A stretch of DNA of 25,406 nucleotides from Ventricola sp036297385 (GTDB lineage Bacteria > Bacillota > Clostridia > Christensenellales > Aristaeellaceae): the NCBI GenBank assembly GCA_036297385.1, contig JAXJLD010000076.1, positions 1 through 25,406 of the forward strand, written 5' to 3'. Shown piece after piece: positions 1 to 7,517 of the stretch; the first letter of the stretch is position 1, and the number at the start of each line of letters is the position of its first letter. The notes under the pieces are model-generated. The model saw only the letters and a program-made list of their open reading frames with translations. It did not search any database and was not told where the DNA came from. A program made the translations under genes and the position numbers.

Positions 1-27
1 CTTTGCATAAAGGGTTTCGGAGATACG

Positions 28-70
28 TTGGGCTGCCGCCCAAACCTGCCTGAGGGACGCTGTCCCTCAG
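28..70. repeat. Pair of adjacent perfect palindromes (REP-like intergenic element)
   Basis: Two hairpins sit side by side. The first has arms 28-33 (TTGGGC) and 38-43 (GCCCAA) with a 4-base loop. The second has arms 50-58 (CTGAGGGAC) and 62-70 (GTCCCTCAG) with a 3-base loop. They lie about 85 bases past the stop codon of the minus-strand carrier-protein gene. There is no U-tract on either strand, so this is not a standard terminator. It could be an interspersed palindromic repeat or an mRNA 3'-end stabiliser. Copies elsewhere in the genome would decide this but cannot be seen here. Confidence 0.5.
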
Positions 71-153
71 ACTCCCTTCTTCGCTTCGCGCCTATCACGC
101 ATTTCTATCAGAAAACAGGATCAGATCAAAAGCATCTGTAAGCGCGAAGATAA

Positions 154-384
154 TTACTCGTCCGCCAGACGCGCGACCATCGCCGCCATCGCCGCCACGG
201 AGTTGAAGTTCTGCGGGACGATCTCCGTCGCCGGGATGGAGATGTCAAACTCGTCGTTGAGCGCACCGATGAGCTGGATGATGTCCAGCGAGGACAGCAC
301 GCCGTCGTCAATCAGCGTGGTGCAGGTGTCCAGATCGTCTTCGTCGATGATGTCCGAGAGGATGTCAAGAATCGTGTCTTTCAT
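154..384 (-). CDS. Acyl/peptidyl carrier protein (DltC-like)
   Basis: This 76-residue acidic protein has the length and helical pattern of an acyl carrier protein. The attachment site reads DDGVLSSLDIIQLI, which aligns with the DSL motif of DltC-type carriers; Ser32 is the expected phosphopantetheine site, with Ser in place of the usual Asp before it. The start at 384 was chosen because an AAAGGAG ribosome binding site lies 6 bases upstream; a longer open frame to 495 only adds non-homologous residues overlapping the previous gene. It is the last gene of the ligase-decarboxylase-carrier module, 40 bases after the decarboxylase. Family knowledge: such carriers hold an activated amino acid as a thioester. 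Inference: it presents the substrate first to the decarboxylase and then to the MBOAT protein. Confidence 0.9.
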   Translation of the reverse strand: MKDTILDILSDIIDEDDLDTCTTLIDDGVLSSLDIIQLIGALNDEFDISIPATEIVPQNFNSVAAMAAMVARLADE

Positions 385-424
385 GGTGATGTCTCCTTTA
401 TGATGTTGATGATGGGTAAAAAAA

Positions 425-1606
425 TCAGAGATTGCCCTGATTGATGGCGGAGGAATGGAGGGTATCGCGCACAAGGCGTGCGCCGTGTTCGTCATGGATC
501 ACGATGCGCGGCATATTGCGGCTCAGGAACAGCGCCGGGCCTTCGGTGACGGAGTACGCGCCGATGTTGTGGAAGGCGAGCACGTCCTGCGGGGCAAGGC
601 CGCAGAGCGTCGTGCGGCGCACGAGCACGTCCGCGGTGGTACACAGGCTGCCGCAGAGCGTCCAGTCCGCAGGCTGCTCATCCGTGTGCTGTGCGCCGGA
701 AATGTGCGTCAGGATGGGGCAGCGCATCCCCATTGCGCCGCCGAGGTAGTTGACATGGTGGATGCCGCCGTCGAGGATGGCGTAGTGATTGCCGCGATTG
801 ACCTTGGTATCCATCACGGTGGTCAGGTAGGTGCCGCATTCGGAAGCGAAGAAGCGTCCCATTTCGATGGTCAGGCGGCAGCGGTCGCCCAGCGCCTGCA
901 AATCGGGCGCAAGTGCACGGATGGGCGCGAGGGTGTCGCTGTGATCCTCGTGATCGAAATAGGGGAAGTACAGGCCGGGGCCGTACTCCAGCTCCTCGCA
1001 GACAAAGCCGTACTCGCTTTTCAGCCTGTCCATCAGCGCACCGAGCATGACCAGCTCCTTGCGCTGATCCTTGTCCAGCTTGGCACGCTGGGTGCCGGAG
1101 AAGTAGTGCAGGCCGGTAAAGCGCAGGCCGGGATAATCCGCCTGATGGGCGATGGCGTGCAGCAGGTCGCCCTCGTCCATGCCGAACTGCGAGCCGGCTG
1201 TCAGCCGCAGCAGCACGGGATAGACGCGGTCACGGGCCAGCGCCGCCTCGTTGAGCAGGCGGATGTGCAGCAGGGATTCGGCGGTGAAGCGCGTCACCCC
1301 CGCGTCCATGGCGTGTTCGATGTCCTCGCGCGTCTTATTCACGCCGGAAAAGAGGATGCAGGACGGATCAACGTGCAGCGCCTCGCAGATTTCCAGCTCG
1401 CCGGGGCTGCACACCTCCAGCGTCTCCGTCAGGGTGCGCATGGCGGGGATGAGGAAGGGATTGGCCTTGATGGAATAGCACAGGTGGACGCGCTCGCCCA
1501 CGATGCGCTGGATGGCGCCCATACGCTCGCTGAGTGCGACGGTATCAAAGACGAAGGACGGCGTGCCGAACTCGGCGGCGATGGCCGCAAGCTGCTCTTT
1601 ATGCAT
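425..1606 (-). CDS. PLP-dependent decarboxylase, fold type III (LysA/BtrK-like)
   Basis: This 393-residue protein belongs to the ornithine/diaminopimelate/arginine decarboxylase 2 family (alanine-racemase-like barrel followed by a beta domain). Lys47 in YSIKANPF is the expected Schiff-base lysine. The later motif CGSLCTTADVL corresponds to the conserved Cys-x(3)-Asp region that helps form the active site across the dimer. The start at 1606 has AAGGAG seven bases upstream and overlaps the ligase gene by 8 bases, so translation is probably coupled. It is unlikely to be the housekeeping diaminopimelate decarboxylase, because it sits between an adenylating ligase and a carrier protein. Precedent: BtrK in butirosin synthesis decarboxylates glutamate held on the carrier BtrI, and exosortase-associated clusters carry a ligase-decarboxylase pair. 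A free amino-acid decarboxylase is the alternative. Confidence 0.87.
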   Translation of the reverse strand: MHKEQLAAIAAEFGTPSFVFDTVALSERMGAIQRIVGERVHLCYSIKANPFLIPAMRTLTETLEVCSPGELEICEALHVDPSCILFSGVNKTREDIEHAMDAGVTRFTAESLLHIRLLNEAALARDRVYPVLLRLTAGSQFGMDEGDLLHAIAHQADYPGLRFTGLHYFSGTQRAKLDKDQRKELVMLGALMDRLKSEYGFVCEELEYGPGLYFPYFDHEDHSDTLAPIRALAPDLQALGDRCRLTIEMGRFFASECGTYLTTVMDTKVNRGNHYAILDGGIHHVNYLGGAMGMRCPILTHISGAQHTDEQPADWTLCGSLCTTADVLVRRTTLCGLAPQDVLAFHNIGAYSVTEGPALFLSRNMPRIVIHDEHGARLVRDTLHSSAINQGNL

Positions 1607-3131
1607 GGCGGGCGCTCCTTTTCCGGTTCTGATAGCGCTCCATGAGCGCGTTGCGGTCGATCTTGCCGTTCTTGGTGAGCGGCATCTCCTCGACCGGCAT
1701 GAAGATGTTGGGGATCATGTATGCGGGCAGCGTTTCGCGCAGCGCCTCGGTGATGGCGGCCTTGTCGGCTTCGCCCGTGGTGAAAGCGAGGATCTTGCCC
1801 TTGTCGTGCAGGTACATACACAGCGCACGCTCCACGCCCGGCACAGCGCTGAGTGCCGTTTCAATCTCGCCCAGCTCGATGCGGTGGCCCATGTGCTTGA
1901 TCTGGAAGTCCTTGCGGGAGACGTACACCAGCTCGCCCGTCTCCGTCAGGCGCACCAGATCGCCCGTGCGGTAGATGATCTCCATGTGCGTCTTGTTGAG
2001 CGGGTTCTGCACAAAGGCGGTGCGGGTGCGCTCGACATCGCCAAAGTAGCCCAGCGCTACGGCGGTGCCGCTGACGCACAGCTCGCCCACGCCGCCGGGC
2101 GCCACCTGACGATCCTGCTCGTCCAGCAGCAGGATGCGCTCATTGGGGAACGGCACGCCGATGGGGAGGCTTTCGCCCGGCTCAAACGCGCGGTCTACGA
2201 TGTAGTAGGTGCAGTTGCAGGTGATTTCCGTCGGGCCGTAGAGGTTGACGCACATCGCATCCGGCAGGTAGTGGCGCAGCTTGTTGAGGTGCTTGATGGG
2301 CATGACCTCGCCGGAGAACATGATGGTGCGCAGGGCGGTGGGCACGCGGTAATCCAGCGCGTTCATCGTCGTCAGGAAGCACAGCGCGGAAACCGCCCAG
2401 ACCAGCACCGTCGCCTCCCGGTCGCACAGAAAGTCCATCAGCTTGGTCGGCTGGGTGAAGTAGGCGGTCGGGACGATCTGCACCGTCGCGCCGGTGAACA
2501 GGCCGGTGTAGATGTCCTTCACGGATACGTCAAAGTCAAACGGCGCCTGATTGGCCAGCACATCCCGCTCCGTGATGCCAAAGATCTCGGCAAAGCAGGG
2601 GATGAAGTCGATCACGCTGCGGTGGCCGATGACGACGCCCTTGGGCGTGCCGGTGGAGCCGGAAGTGAAGTTGACGTAGAGCGGGTCGATATCCAGCATC
2701 TGCGCACGCACGCGGGCAAGCGTGGGTTCATCGACAGGGGTTTCAAGCAGATCCTCCAGAATGAGAATCTTGCCCGGCACGTCCATCGTGCGCAGCGCGT
2801 CCTCGTGTGCGCGGTCGGTTACGACGACCGGTGAAGCGAGCGTTTCGAGGATGGAGCGGATGCGCACGGCGGGATGGCGCAGGTTGAGCTGCGAGTATGC
2901 GCAGCCAGCATACACCGCGCCCATGAAACCGGCCACGGTCTGCACGGATTTGTCCATGTAAAAGCCGATGGTCGTGCGGGGTGCAGCGTGCGTACAGAGC
3001 GCAGAGCCGACAGCGCGGGACAGGCGCACGAGCGATTCAAACGTGACGCTGCTGGCTTCATCGGCAAAGGCGGTTTTCTGCGGAAGGCGCGAGGCTGTCG
3101 CCTCCAGATAATCCAGAATCAGGTATTTCAT
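1599..3131 (-). CDS. Amino-acid adenylating ligase (DltA-like AMP-forming enzyme)
   Basis: This 510-residue ANL-superfamily enzyme would activate a carboxylic acid as its adenylate and load it on the neighbouring carrier protein. The core motifs are all visible: the P-loop FTSGSTGTPKG near residues 153-165, NLYGPTEITCN, GELCVSGTAVALGY, YRTGDLVR, KIKHMGHRIE-like hinge (here QIKHMGHRIELGEIE), and the C-terminal LTKNGKIDRNAL with catalytic Lys490. The length matches DltA. The start at 3131 (MKYLILDYLE) has GGAG about 8-10 bases upstream; the frame stays open to 3413 but crosses a terminator and promoter. It is first in the module with its own promoter. Substrate is unknown: D-alanine is the DltA default, but the adjoining decarboxylase suggests an amino acid with a removable carboxyl, such as glutamate, aspartate or a diamino acid. 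Confidence 0.9.
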   Translation of the reverse strand: MKYLILDYLEATASRLPQKTAFADEASSVTFESLVRLSRAVGSALCTHAAPRTTIGFYMDKSVQTVAGFMGAVYAGCAYSQLNLRHPAVRIRSILETLASPVVVTDRAHEDALRTMDVPGKILILEDLLETPVDEPTLARVRAQMLDIDPLYVNFTSGSTGTPKGVVIGHRSVIDFIPCFAEIFGITERDVLANQAPFDFDVSVKDIYTGLFTGATVQIVPTAYFTQPTKLMDFLCDREATVLVWAVSALCFLTTMNALDYRVPTALRTIMFSGEVMPIKHLNKLRHYLPDAMCVNLYGPTEITCNCTYYIVDRAFEPGESLPIGVPFPNERILLLDEQDRQVAPGGVGELCVSGTAVALGYFGDVERTRTAFVQNPLNKTHMEIIYRTGDLVRLTETGELVYVSRKDFQIKHMGHRIELGEIETALSAVPGVERALCMYLHDKGKILAFTTGEADKAAITEALRETLPAYMIPNIFMPVEEMPLTKNGKIDRNALMERYQNRKRSARHA

Positions 3132-3186
3132 CGTCAGCACTCCAAATTCTATCGGGACGGGAGGAAGCGCCCGCCCGAAATCAAAC

Positions 3187-3222
3187 AAAAAACAGGCTGC
3201 GGAACAAAACTCCGCAGCCTGT
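3187..3222 (-). terminator. Intrinsic terminator between the membrane and cytoplasmic modules
   Basis: A perfect 12-bp stem (3192-3203 with 3211-3222) and a 7-base loop are followed, on the minus strand, by six U residues (3187-3192). It lies just after the SGNH-protein gene, so it should stop most transcripts coming from the MBOAT promoter. The promoter for the ligase gene lies directly upstream of it. Confidence 0.9.
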
Positions 3223-3251
3223 ATTATACAGGATATACCGGGTTCAATCAA
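3223..3251 (-). promoter_or_regulatory. Sigma-A type promoter for ligase-decarboxylase-carrier genes
   Basis: On the minus strand a -35 box TTGATT (3251-3246) is separated by 17 bases from a perfect -10 box TATAAT (3228-3223). The -35 box overlaps the stop codon of the SGNH gene. The predicted start of transcription falls inside the 5' arm of the terminator hairpin, so new transcripts would carry a shortened, weaker stem while read-through transcripts carry the full terminator. Confidence 0.75.
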
Positions 3252-4644
3252 GGGAAGATTGCGCGATGGGCAAATCGTACCAGACTTCGCCGTTCTCCTC
3301 ATGCCCCTGAATCCGGGCGTATACGCGCAGCGTTCGTCCATCAAGCGCACCCTTGGCGCAGGCGTAGAGGGTGTCCTCGCCGTAGTCCTGAAGCAGCGTT
3401 TCCCTGCCGTCATCCTCCAGAAGCACGAAGCGGTATTCCGGCGTGTAGGTGACGTAGTGGTTGCAGTCCGCCATGAATACGTCCTGCTCTTGGGCCAGCG
3501 CCGTTACGCGCACTTCGTCCTGCTCCAGCGCCTTGTTCCATTCGCTGCCCGGCTCGTAGCGCGTCAGCCAGACATTGGTGGTGAAATCGACGGTATCCAG
3601 ATACGCCCAGCGGTTTTCGTAGAACAGGCCGCTCACGTCCTCCCCGGCAGTATAGGCGTTGAACACCCGGCAGAACGCATTGCTGAGGAGGTCTGCGCCC
3701 TCGCCCACCATGTGGTACAGGTCGAAGAAATAGCCGTCCAGATTGGGCATCAGCTCCGGCTTGGCCCACGAGAAATTGAAGCACGGCACGCCGATTTCCG
3801 CACAGAAGTCCATGAGGCTGTCGTTGTAGTCCATGAAGCCCGGCTCGGCCAGCGCGTGCGCCGTGTGGTTGGGGAAGATGACGACCATGAGCTTGGCACC
3901 GCTTTCCTCGCAGAGCTGCTGGTACAGGCGAAGCTGCTCCTTGGAGCCATCGTACAGCCCGTAGGTATAGCCGGTGTATTCGCGGATCACGGCGCGCAGC
4001 AGCGCATCGGCGCGCTCGTCCGTCTCGTGCCGCAGGAAGCCGCTGCCCTGATAGTGGAGCGACGGGTCCATGGCGGGCTTGAGCTTTTCATAGGTCTGCT
4101 GGGGAAAATGGCGCAGGCCGATGGTCTTGACCACATCCCGCAGGCTCTTGGCGCCATACTGGCGGAACATGAGCAGGCGATCGACGTAGAAGCTGTCCTC
4201 GTCACAGGTGCGCAGGTAGTAGTCGAGCCGGTTGAGCGGATCGGAGAGATAGGGCATCAGCCGGTACTGTGCCTCCGGCGCTTCGCGGACGGTATGGAAA
4301 TTGTACGGCTCAGCCACCAGTACCACCCATTCCGGCGAGCTGGTGCGTAGCATCTCGCGGGTCAGCGCGATGGAGGCGGGCATGGAGGCGGTCGGCACCG
4401 TGGCGCAGAAGGCCGTCAGCCCGGTCTCCTCGGTGATGAGCTGCGCGTTGAAGTGGTCGCGCACGATGGAGGAGCCGACGAAGGCCAGCTCGATGTCGTC
4501 GCGCTGCTTCATCTCGTGCAGCGTCAGGCAGGCGACGGTGTCGGATTGAATGAGGTGCGTGTTGGCCAGCGCGATCAGCAGCGCAAAGCCCGCGGCAAAG
4601 AGGCCAAGGTGCGCAAGGCCCAAAAGGTTCGGATGTTTTTTCAC
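3244..4644 (-). CDS. Membrane-anchored SGNH-fold protein (DltD-like)
   Basis: This 466-residue protein has one N-terminal membrane segment at about residues 8-30 and an outside domain. FVGSSIVRDHFN (Gly57-Ser58-Ser59) matches the nucleophile block of DltD/SGNH proteins, and Asp308-Leu-Tyr-His311 matches the Asp-x-x-His catalytic pair. The last roughly 120 residues look like an added beta-rich domain. Translation starts at a GTG at 4644 with GGAGG six bases upstream; the MBOAT stop is only 12 bases away, so the two are coupled. Family knowledge: DltD and the AlgJ/AlgX/PatB proteins work beside an MBOAT enzyme to transfer or remove acyl groups on an extracellular polymer. Inference: it completes transfer of the group supplied by the carrier protein. 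Substrate is not readable from sequence. Confidence 0.82.
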   Translation of the reverse strand: MKKHPNLLGLAHLGLFAAGFALLIALANTHLIQSDTVACLTLHEMKQRDDIELAFVGSSIVRDHFNAQLITEETGLTAFCATVPTASMPASIALTREMLRTSSPEWVVLVAEPYNFHTVREAPEAQYRLMPYLSDPLNRLDYYLRTCDEDSFYVDRLLMFRQYGAKSLRDVVKTIGLRHFPQQTYEKLKPAMDPSLHYQGSGFLRHETDERADALLRAVIREYTGYTYGLYDGSKEQLRLYQQLCEESGAKLMVVIFPNHTAHALAEPGFMDYNDSLMDFCAEIGVPCFNFSWAKPELMPNLDGYFFDLYHMVGEGADLLSNAFCRVFNAYTAGEDVSGLFYENRWAYLDTVDFTTNVWLTRYEPGSEWNKALEQDEVRVTALAQEQDVFMADCNHYVTYTPEYRFVLLEDDGRETLLQDYGEDTLYACAKGALDGRTLRVYARIQGHEENGEVWYDLPIAQSSLD

Positions 4645-4656
4645 GATGAGCCTCCG

Positions 4657-6213
4657 TCAAAAGACCGCGTACATGAAGCCGGCGTTGGCGTTTGTAACGC
4701 CGACAAAGCGGGACAGCACAAAGAATAGGAATGCGTAAAGCAGAATGACGCGCACAGGCGCGGGCAGGGCGAGCATCCGGCTGCGCACGCCCATGCCGCG
4801 CTCCTGAAGGATGGAGACGGTCAGCAGCAGCAGCGTGGAGACGGCCAGCACGGCAAAGTCCGCGCCCGTCAGGCCGAGGGTCAGCAGCGTGCCGTCCGCA
4901 AGCTGGGCGAAATGGGGGGCGAAGAGCGTCTTGCCCAGCATGGCAAAGGCGTCGCCCGCACGCAGGGCGCGGTCAAAGTACCAGCCGATGTTGACGATCA
5001 CGAACGTGCGCAGCACGCGGAACACATGGAAGGACTTGGAAGCAGCCAGCTTTCCGTGCGCGGTGTTCCATGCCTTGTATCTCGGCTCCATCAGCGCGGA
5101 GAACGCGAGAATCAGGCCGTTGTACAGCCCCCAGAGGACGTAATTCATGCTTGCGCCGTGCCACACGCCCACCAGCAGGAACACGAGGATGTTGCCCAGC
5201 GCCGCGGGCAGCGCACGCGCGGCATCTGCCCCCAGACGCGGGCGCACGGCCTTAGCCAGATGCGTCATGGGCTTGGTCAGCGCGAAGGGATAAAAGACGT
5301 AGTCGCGCATCCACGCGCCGAGGCTGATGTGCCACCTGCGCCAGAAATCGCCCAGAGAGATGGAGAAGTACGGGCGCTTGAAGTTGGGCGCAAGGCGAAT
5401 GCCAAAAAGCTCCGCGATGCCGGTGACCAGATCAATGCCGCCGGAGAAATCGCAGTACTGCTGGAGGGAGTAGAACAGCACCGCGATCACGATGACCGCG
5501 CCGCCATAGCCCTCCTGATGGGCAAAGACCTCGCTGACCAGCGGCAGTGCGCGGTCAGCGATGACCTTCTTTTTGAAGAAGCCCCAGAGCATGAGCAGCA
5601 TGCCGCGCTCGATGTTGACGATATCGAAGCGATGCGGCTGGGCGAGCTGCGTGGCGAGCTGGTCATAGCGTGCGATTGGTCCCTGAATGAGCTGCGGGAA
5701 GAAGGAGACGAACAGCGCAAAGCGCACCGGATTGCGCTTCGGCGCATACTTGCCGTTGTACACGTCGATCAGGTAGCCCATCGATTGGAATGTGTAAAAC
5801 GAGATGCCCAGCGGGAGCAGGAGGTTGAGCGCGGGGCGGCCCATGGTACGCGCCAGCGGCGGCGCATACTTGAGCAGGCCCAGCAGACCGAAATTGAGCA
5901 GCAGCACGGCGAGAAACACGGTGCGCTGGCGGCGTTTGCCCCGCGCCTTGAGCGCCTTTCGCCTGGCGGCATCCAGTCTCCCCTTCTGCGCCTTGAGCGC
6001 GGCGCGGTTTTGCGAACCGATGCGCCCAATGAGCAGTGCGCCCGCCCATGTAGAGAGGGTGGTCAGCAGGATGAAGGGGAGCGCGTTGGCGCCGCAGTAG
6101 GCGTAATAGGCCATGCTGGCTGCCAGCAGCAGCATCCACTTGAAGCGGGCAGGGCAAAGGTAGTACAGCGCAGCGCACAGAAATGAAAAAGCAATCAGGA
6201 TAAAGAGTGACAT
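4657..6213 (-). CDS. MBOAT-family membrane O-acyltransferase (AlgI/DltB-like)
   Basis: This 518-residue protein with about 10-12 membrane segments is a membrane-bound O-acyltransferase. The signature RRWHISLGAWMRDYVFYPF lies near residues 290-312, and the catalytic histidine is His352 in GVWHGASMNYVLWG. The length is closer to AlgI-type proteins than to the roughly 400-residue classical DltB. An extra basic loop rich in Lys and Arg lies near residues 75-100. The start at 6213 has GAGG upstream. It is the first gene after its own promoter and is followed by the SGNH gene, the usual MBOAT partner. Family knowledge: DltB passes the acyl group from the carrier across the membrane. Inference: it uses the carrier protein encoded downstream. 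Confidence 0.92.
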   Translation of the reverse strand: MSLFILIAFSFLCAALYYLCPARFKWMLLLAASMAYYAYCGANALPFILLTTLSTWAGALLIGRIGSQNRAALKAQKGRLDAARRKALKARGKRRQRTVFLAVLLLNFGLLGLLKYAPPLARTMGRPALNLLLPLGISFYTFQSMGYLIDVYNGKYAPKRNPVRFALFVSFFPQLIQGPIARYDQLATQLAQPHRFDIVNIERGMLLMLWGFFKKKVIADRALPLVSEVFAHQEGYGGAVIVIAVLFYSLQQYCDFSGGIDLVTGIAELFGIRLAPNFKRPYFSISLGDFWRRWHISLGAWMRDYVFYPFALTKPMTHLAKAVRPRLGADAARALPAALGNILVFLLVGVWHGASMNYVLWGLYNGLILAFSALMEPRYKAWNTAHGKLAASKSFHVFRVLRTFVIVNIGWYFDRALRAGDAFAMLGKTLFAPHFAQLADGTLLTLGLTGADFAVLAVSTLLLLTVSILQERGMGVRSRMLALPAPVRVILLYAFLFFVLSRFVGVTNANAGFMYAVF

Positions 6214-6259
6214 ATCAAAACCTCAGCGGGTCGTGCAGAAACAACGGACAAACGGGGAC

Positions 6260-6288
6260 ACGATACCATGATTCGGCGCGTCTGTCAA
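6260..6288 (-). promoter_or_regulatory. Promoter for the MBOAT-SGNH genes
   Basis: On the minus strand a perfect -35 TTGACA (6288-6283) stands 17 bases from -10 TATCGT (6265-6260). It lies between the citC stop codon (6291) and the MBOAT start. No terminator is seen after citC, so some read-through from citC is possible. Confidence 0.7.
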
Positions 6289-6290
6289 GC

Positions 6291-7340
6291 TCAATGGTGG
6301 ATGACATCGCCGCAGGCGCAGATGTTTTGCACAGCCTGTGCGCCCTGCGGGGAGGTCAGATAAGCGTAGGTGGTTTCCGGCACCAGCGGGCGAATGGCCT
6401 CCATCTGCCCATCATGGATGAGCTGGCGGACGTGAGAGGCGCTGATGGGCGCACCGGACATTTCCCGGCGGGGGAGAATGTGCAGCGCGATGCCGCTGCC
6501 CGGAAGGGCTGTGGCAAGCGCTGTATTGTAAGCGGCTGTGGCTGTGGAGAATGGCTCTTCACCGACATAGCGGGCGGTGAGGTGCAGCGCTTTGGCGATG
6601 CGCACGAACAGCGCTGCATCGAGATCTGCGTGCGTGCGCGTCACCAGTGCATCATCCTTAAGAAAGTAGGACGGGAATGTAGCAGAGGAGATCATGTAGC
6701 CGCCGGAAGGGACGACCGTCACGTTTGGATATGCCTTGGCGGCGGCCTGCACCATGGCAAAGCGATCGCGGAAGGGGACGAGGCTTCGATCCTCGCTGAG
6801 GACGAAGAGAACCACGCGTGCGTTTTGGCGGGCGGCCTGCTCCAGCAGATAGGCATGACCGTTGGTGAAGGGGTTGCAGTTCATCACCAGCGCTGCACCA
6901 GGAACGTCGGAATCGGGGATCTGGGCAGCCAGTTCGCGGATGTAGCGATCAAAACCATCGCGGCGGTTTTCCATGAACACGAGGCGGTTGTCCACCCGGG
7001 CGATTTCATAAAAACCGCATGGTGCAAAGAACTTGGCGCTTTCGCACTTGGTATAGAGAAACAGATGCGTATTGCCGCGCGAGAGCTGCACTTGAACCAG
7101 ATGCGATACCAGATCGGCCATCAGCCCCTCGCCGCGATGGGCGGAGGAGACAGCCATGCAGCGCAGCGTGTTTCCGAAGATGGAGCCGGTGGCGAGCATC
7201 TCGCCATCCTCATTGAAGATGCCGGCAGAGTAAGTGAGATTTTGATCGCGCATGATGCCTTCGGCCTCAAGCAGCGCGTCCATCTGTGCCTGTGCGCGTC
7301 GGTTGCGCGGGGAAATTTCGCTGGCAAAGTATTCGCTCAT
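6291..7340 (-). CDS. citC: [Citrate (pro-3S)-lyase] ligase
   Basis: CitC acetylates the phosphoribosyl-dephospho-CoA group of the citrate lyase carrier subunit, using acetate and ATP, and so switches the lyase on. The 349-residue protein has an N-terminal GNAT-like domain (about 1-130) and a C-terminal nucleotidyltransferase domain that begins with NCNPFTNGH near residues 155-163, where TNGH is the HxGH-type ATP site. The start at 7340 is set by AGGAGG six bases upstream; the open frame to 7367 adds nine residues that cover this site. It is divergent from the citX-citG fusion. The lyase subunits citD, citE and citF are absent from the window, so the target must be encoded elsewhere if the pathway works. 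Confidence 0.93.
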   Translation of the reverse strand: MSEYFASEISPRNRRAQAQMDALLEAEGIMRDQNLTYSAGIFNEDGEMLATGSIFGNTLRCMAVSSAHRGEGLMADLVSHLVQVQLSRGNTHLFLYTKCESAKFFAPCGFYEIARVDNRLVFMENRRDGFDRYIRELAAQIPDSDVPGAALVMNCNPFTNGHAYLLEQAARQNARVVLFVLSEDRSLVPFRDRFAMVQAAAKAYPNVTVVPSGGYMISSATFPSYFLKDDALVTRTHADLDAALFVRIAKALHLTARYVGEEPFSTATAAYNTALATALPGSGIALHILPRREMSGAPISASHVRQLIHDGQMEAIRPLVPETTYAYLTSPQGAQAVQNICACGDVIHH

Positions 7341-7375
7341 GGCGTTCCTCCTGCGGTTGAAAGTCATTTCTATTC

Positions 7376-7384
7376 ATTATATCA
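7376..7384 (-). promoter_or_regulatory. Extended -10 promoter for citC
   Basis: On the minus strand TGATATAAT gives a perfect -10 box with a TG extension, about 36 bases upstream of the citC start. The matching -35 region is poor, which is usual for extended -10 promoters. Confidence 0.5.
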
Positions 7385-7435
7385 TGAAAACGCGGTCGGC
7401 GCATACTGAATTTGCCGATTCGCCCGGGGGCTGCC

Positions 7436-7464
7436 TTGCGTGCGGAAGGGGATTCTGCTACAAT
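7436..7464 (+). promoter_or_regulatory. Promoter for the citX-citG fusion
   Basis: A -35 TTGCGT (7436-7441) and a -10 TACAAT (7459-7464) are 17 bases apart, about 50 bases upstream of the gene start. It is back to back with the citC promoter, so one regulator could control both. Confidence 0.55.
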
Positions 7465-7517
7465 ATGACGCAATATGAGATCGTATGAAATGATGGGGAA
7501 AGCGGGAGAAAACGGGC

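Noticed and set aside
28..70. Terminator for the dlt-like cassette
   Set aside because: The palindromes lack a U-tract on the minus strand, so they were recorded as a repeat instead.
455..1645. A long plus-strand frame over the decarboxylase gene
   Set aside because: It is the antisense image of a conserved enzyme gene with a good ribosome binding site; the plus-strand product shows no recognisable motif.
154..6213. Calling the cassette a standard dltABCD operon
   Set aside because: The gene order differs, an extra decarboxylase is coupled to the ligase, the MBOAT protein is of AlgI-like length, and the set is split by a terminator and promoter.
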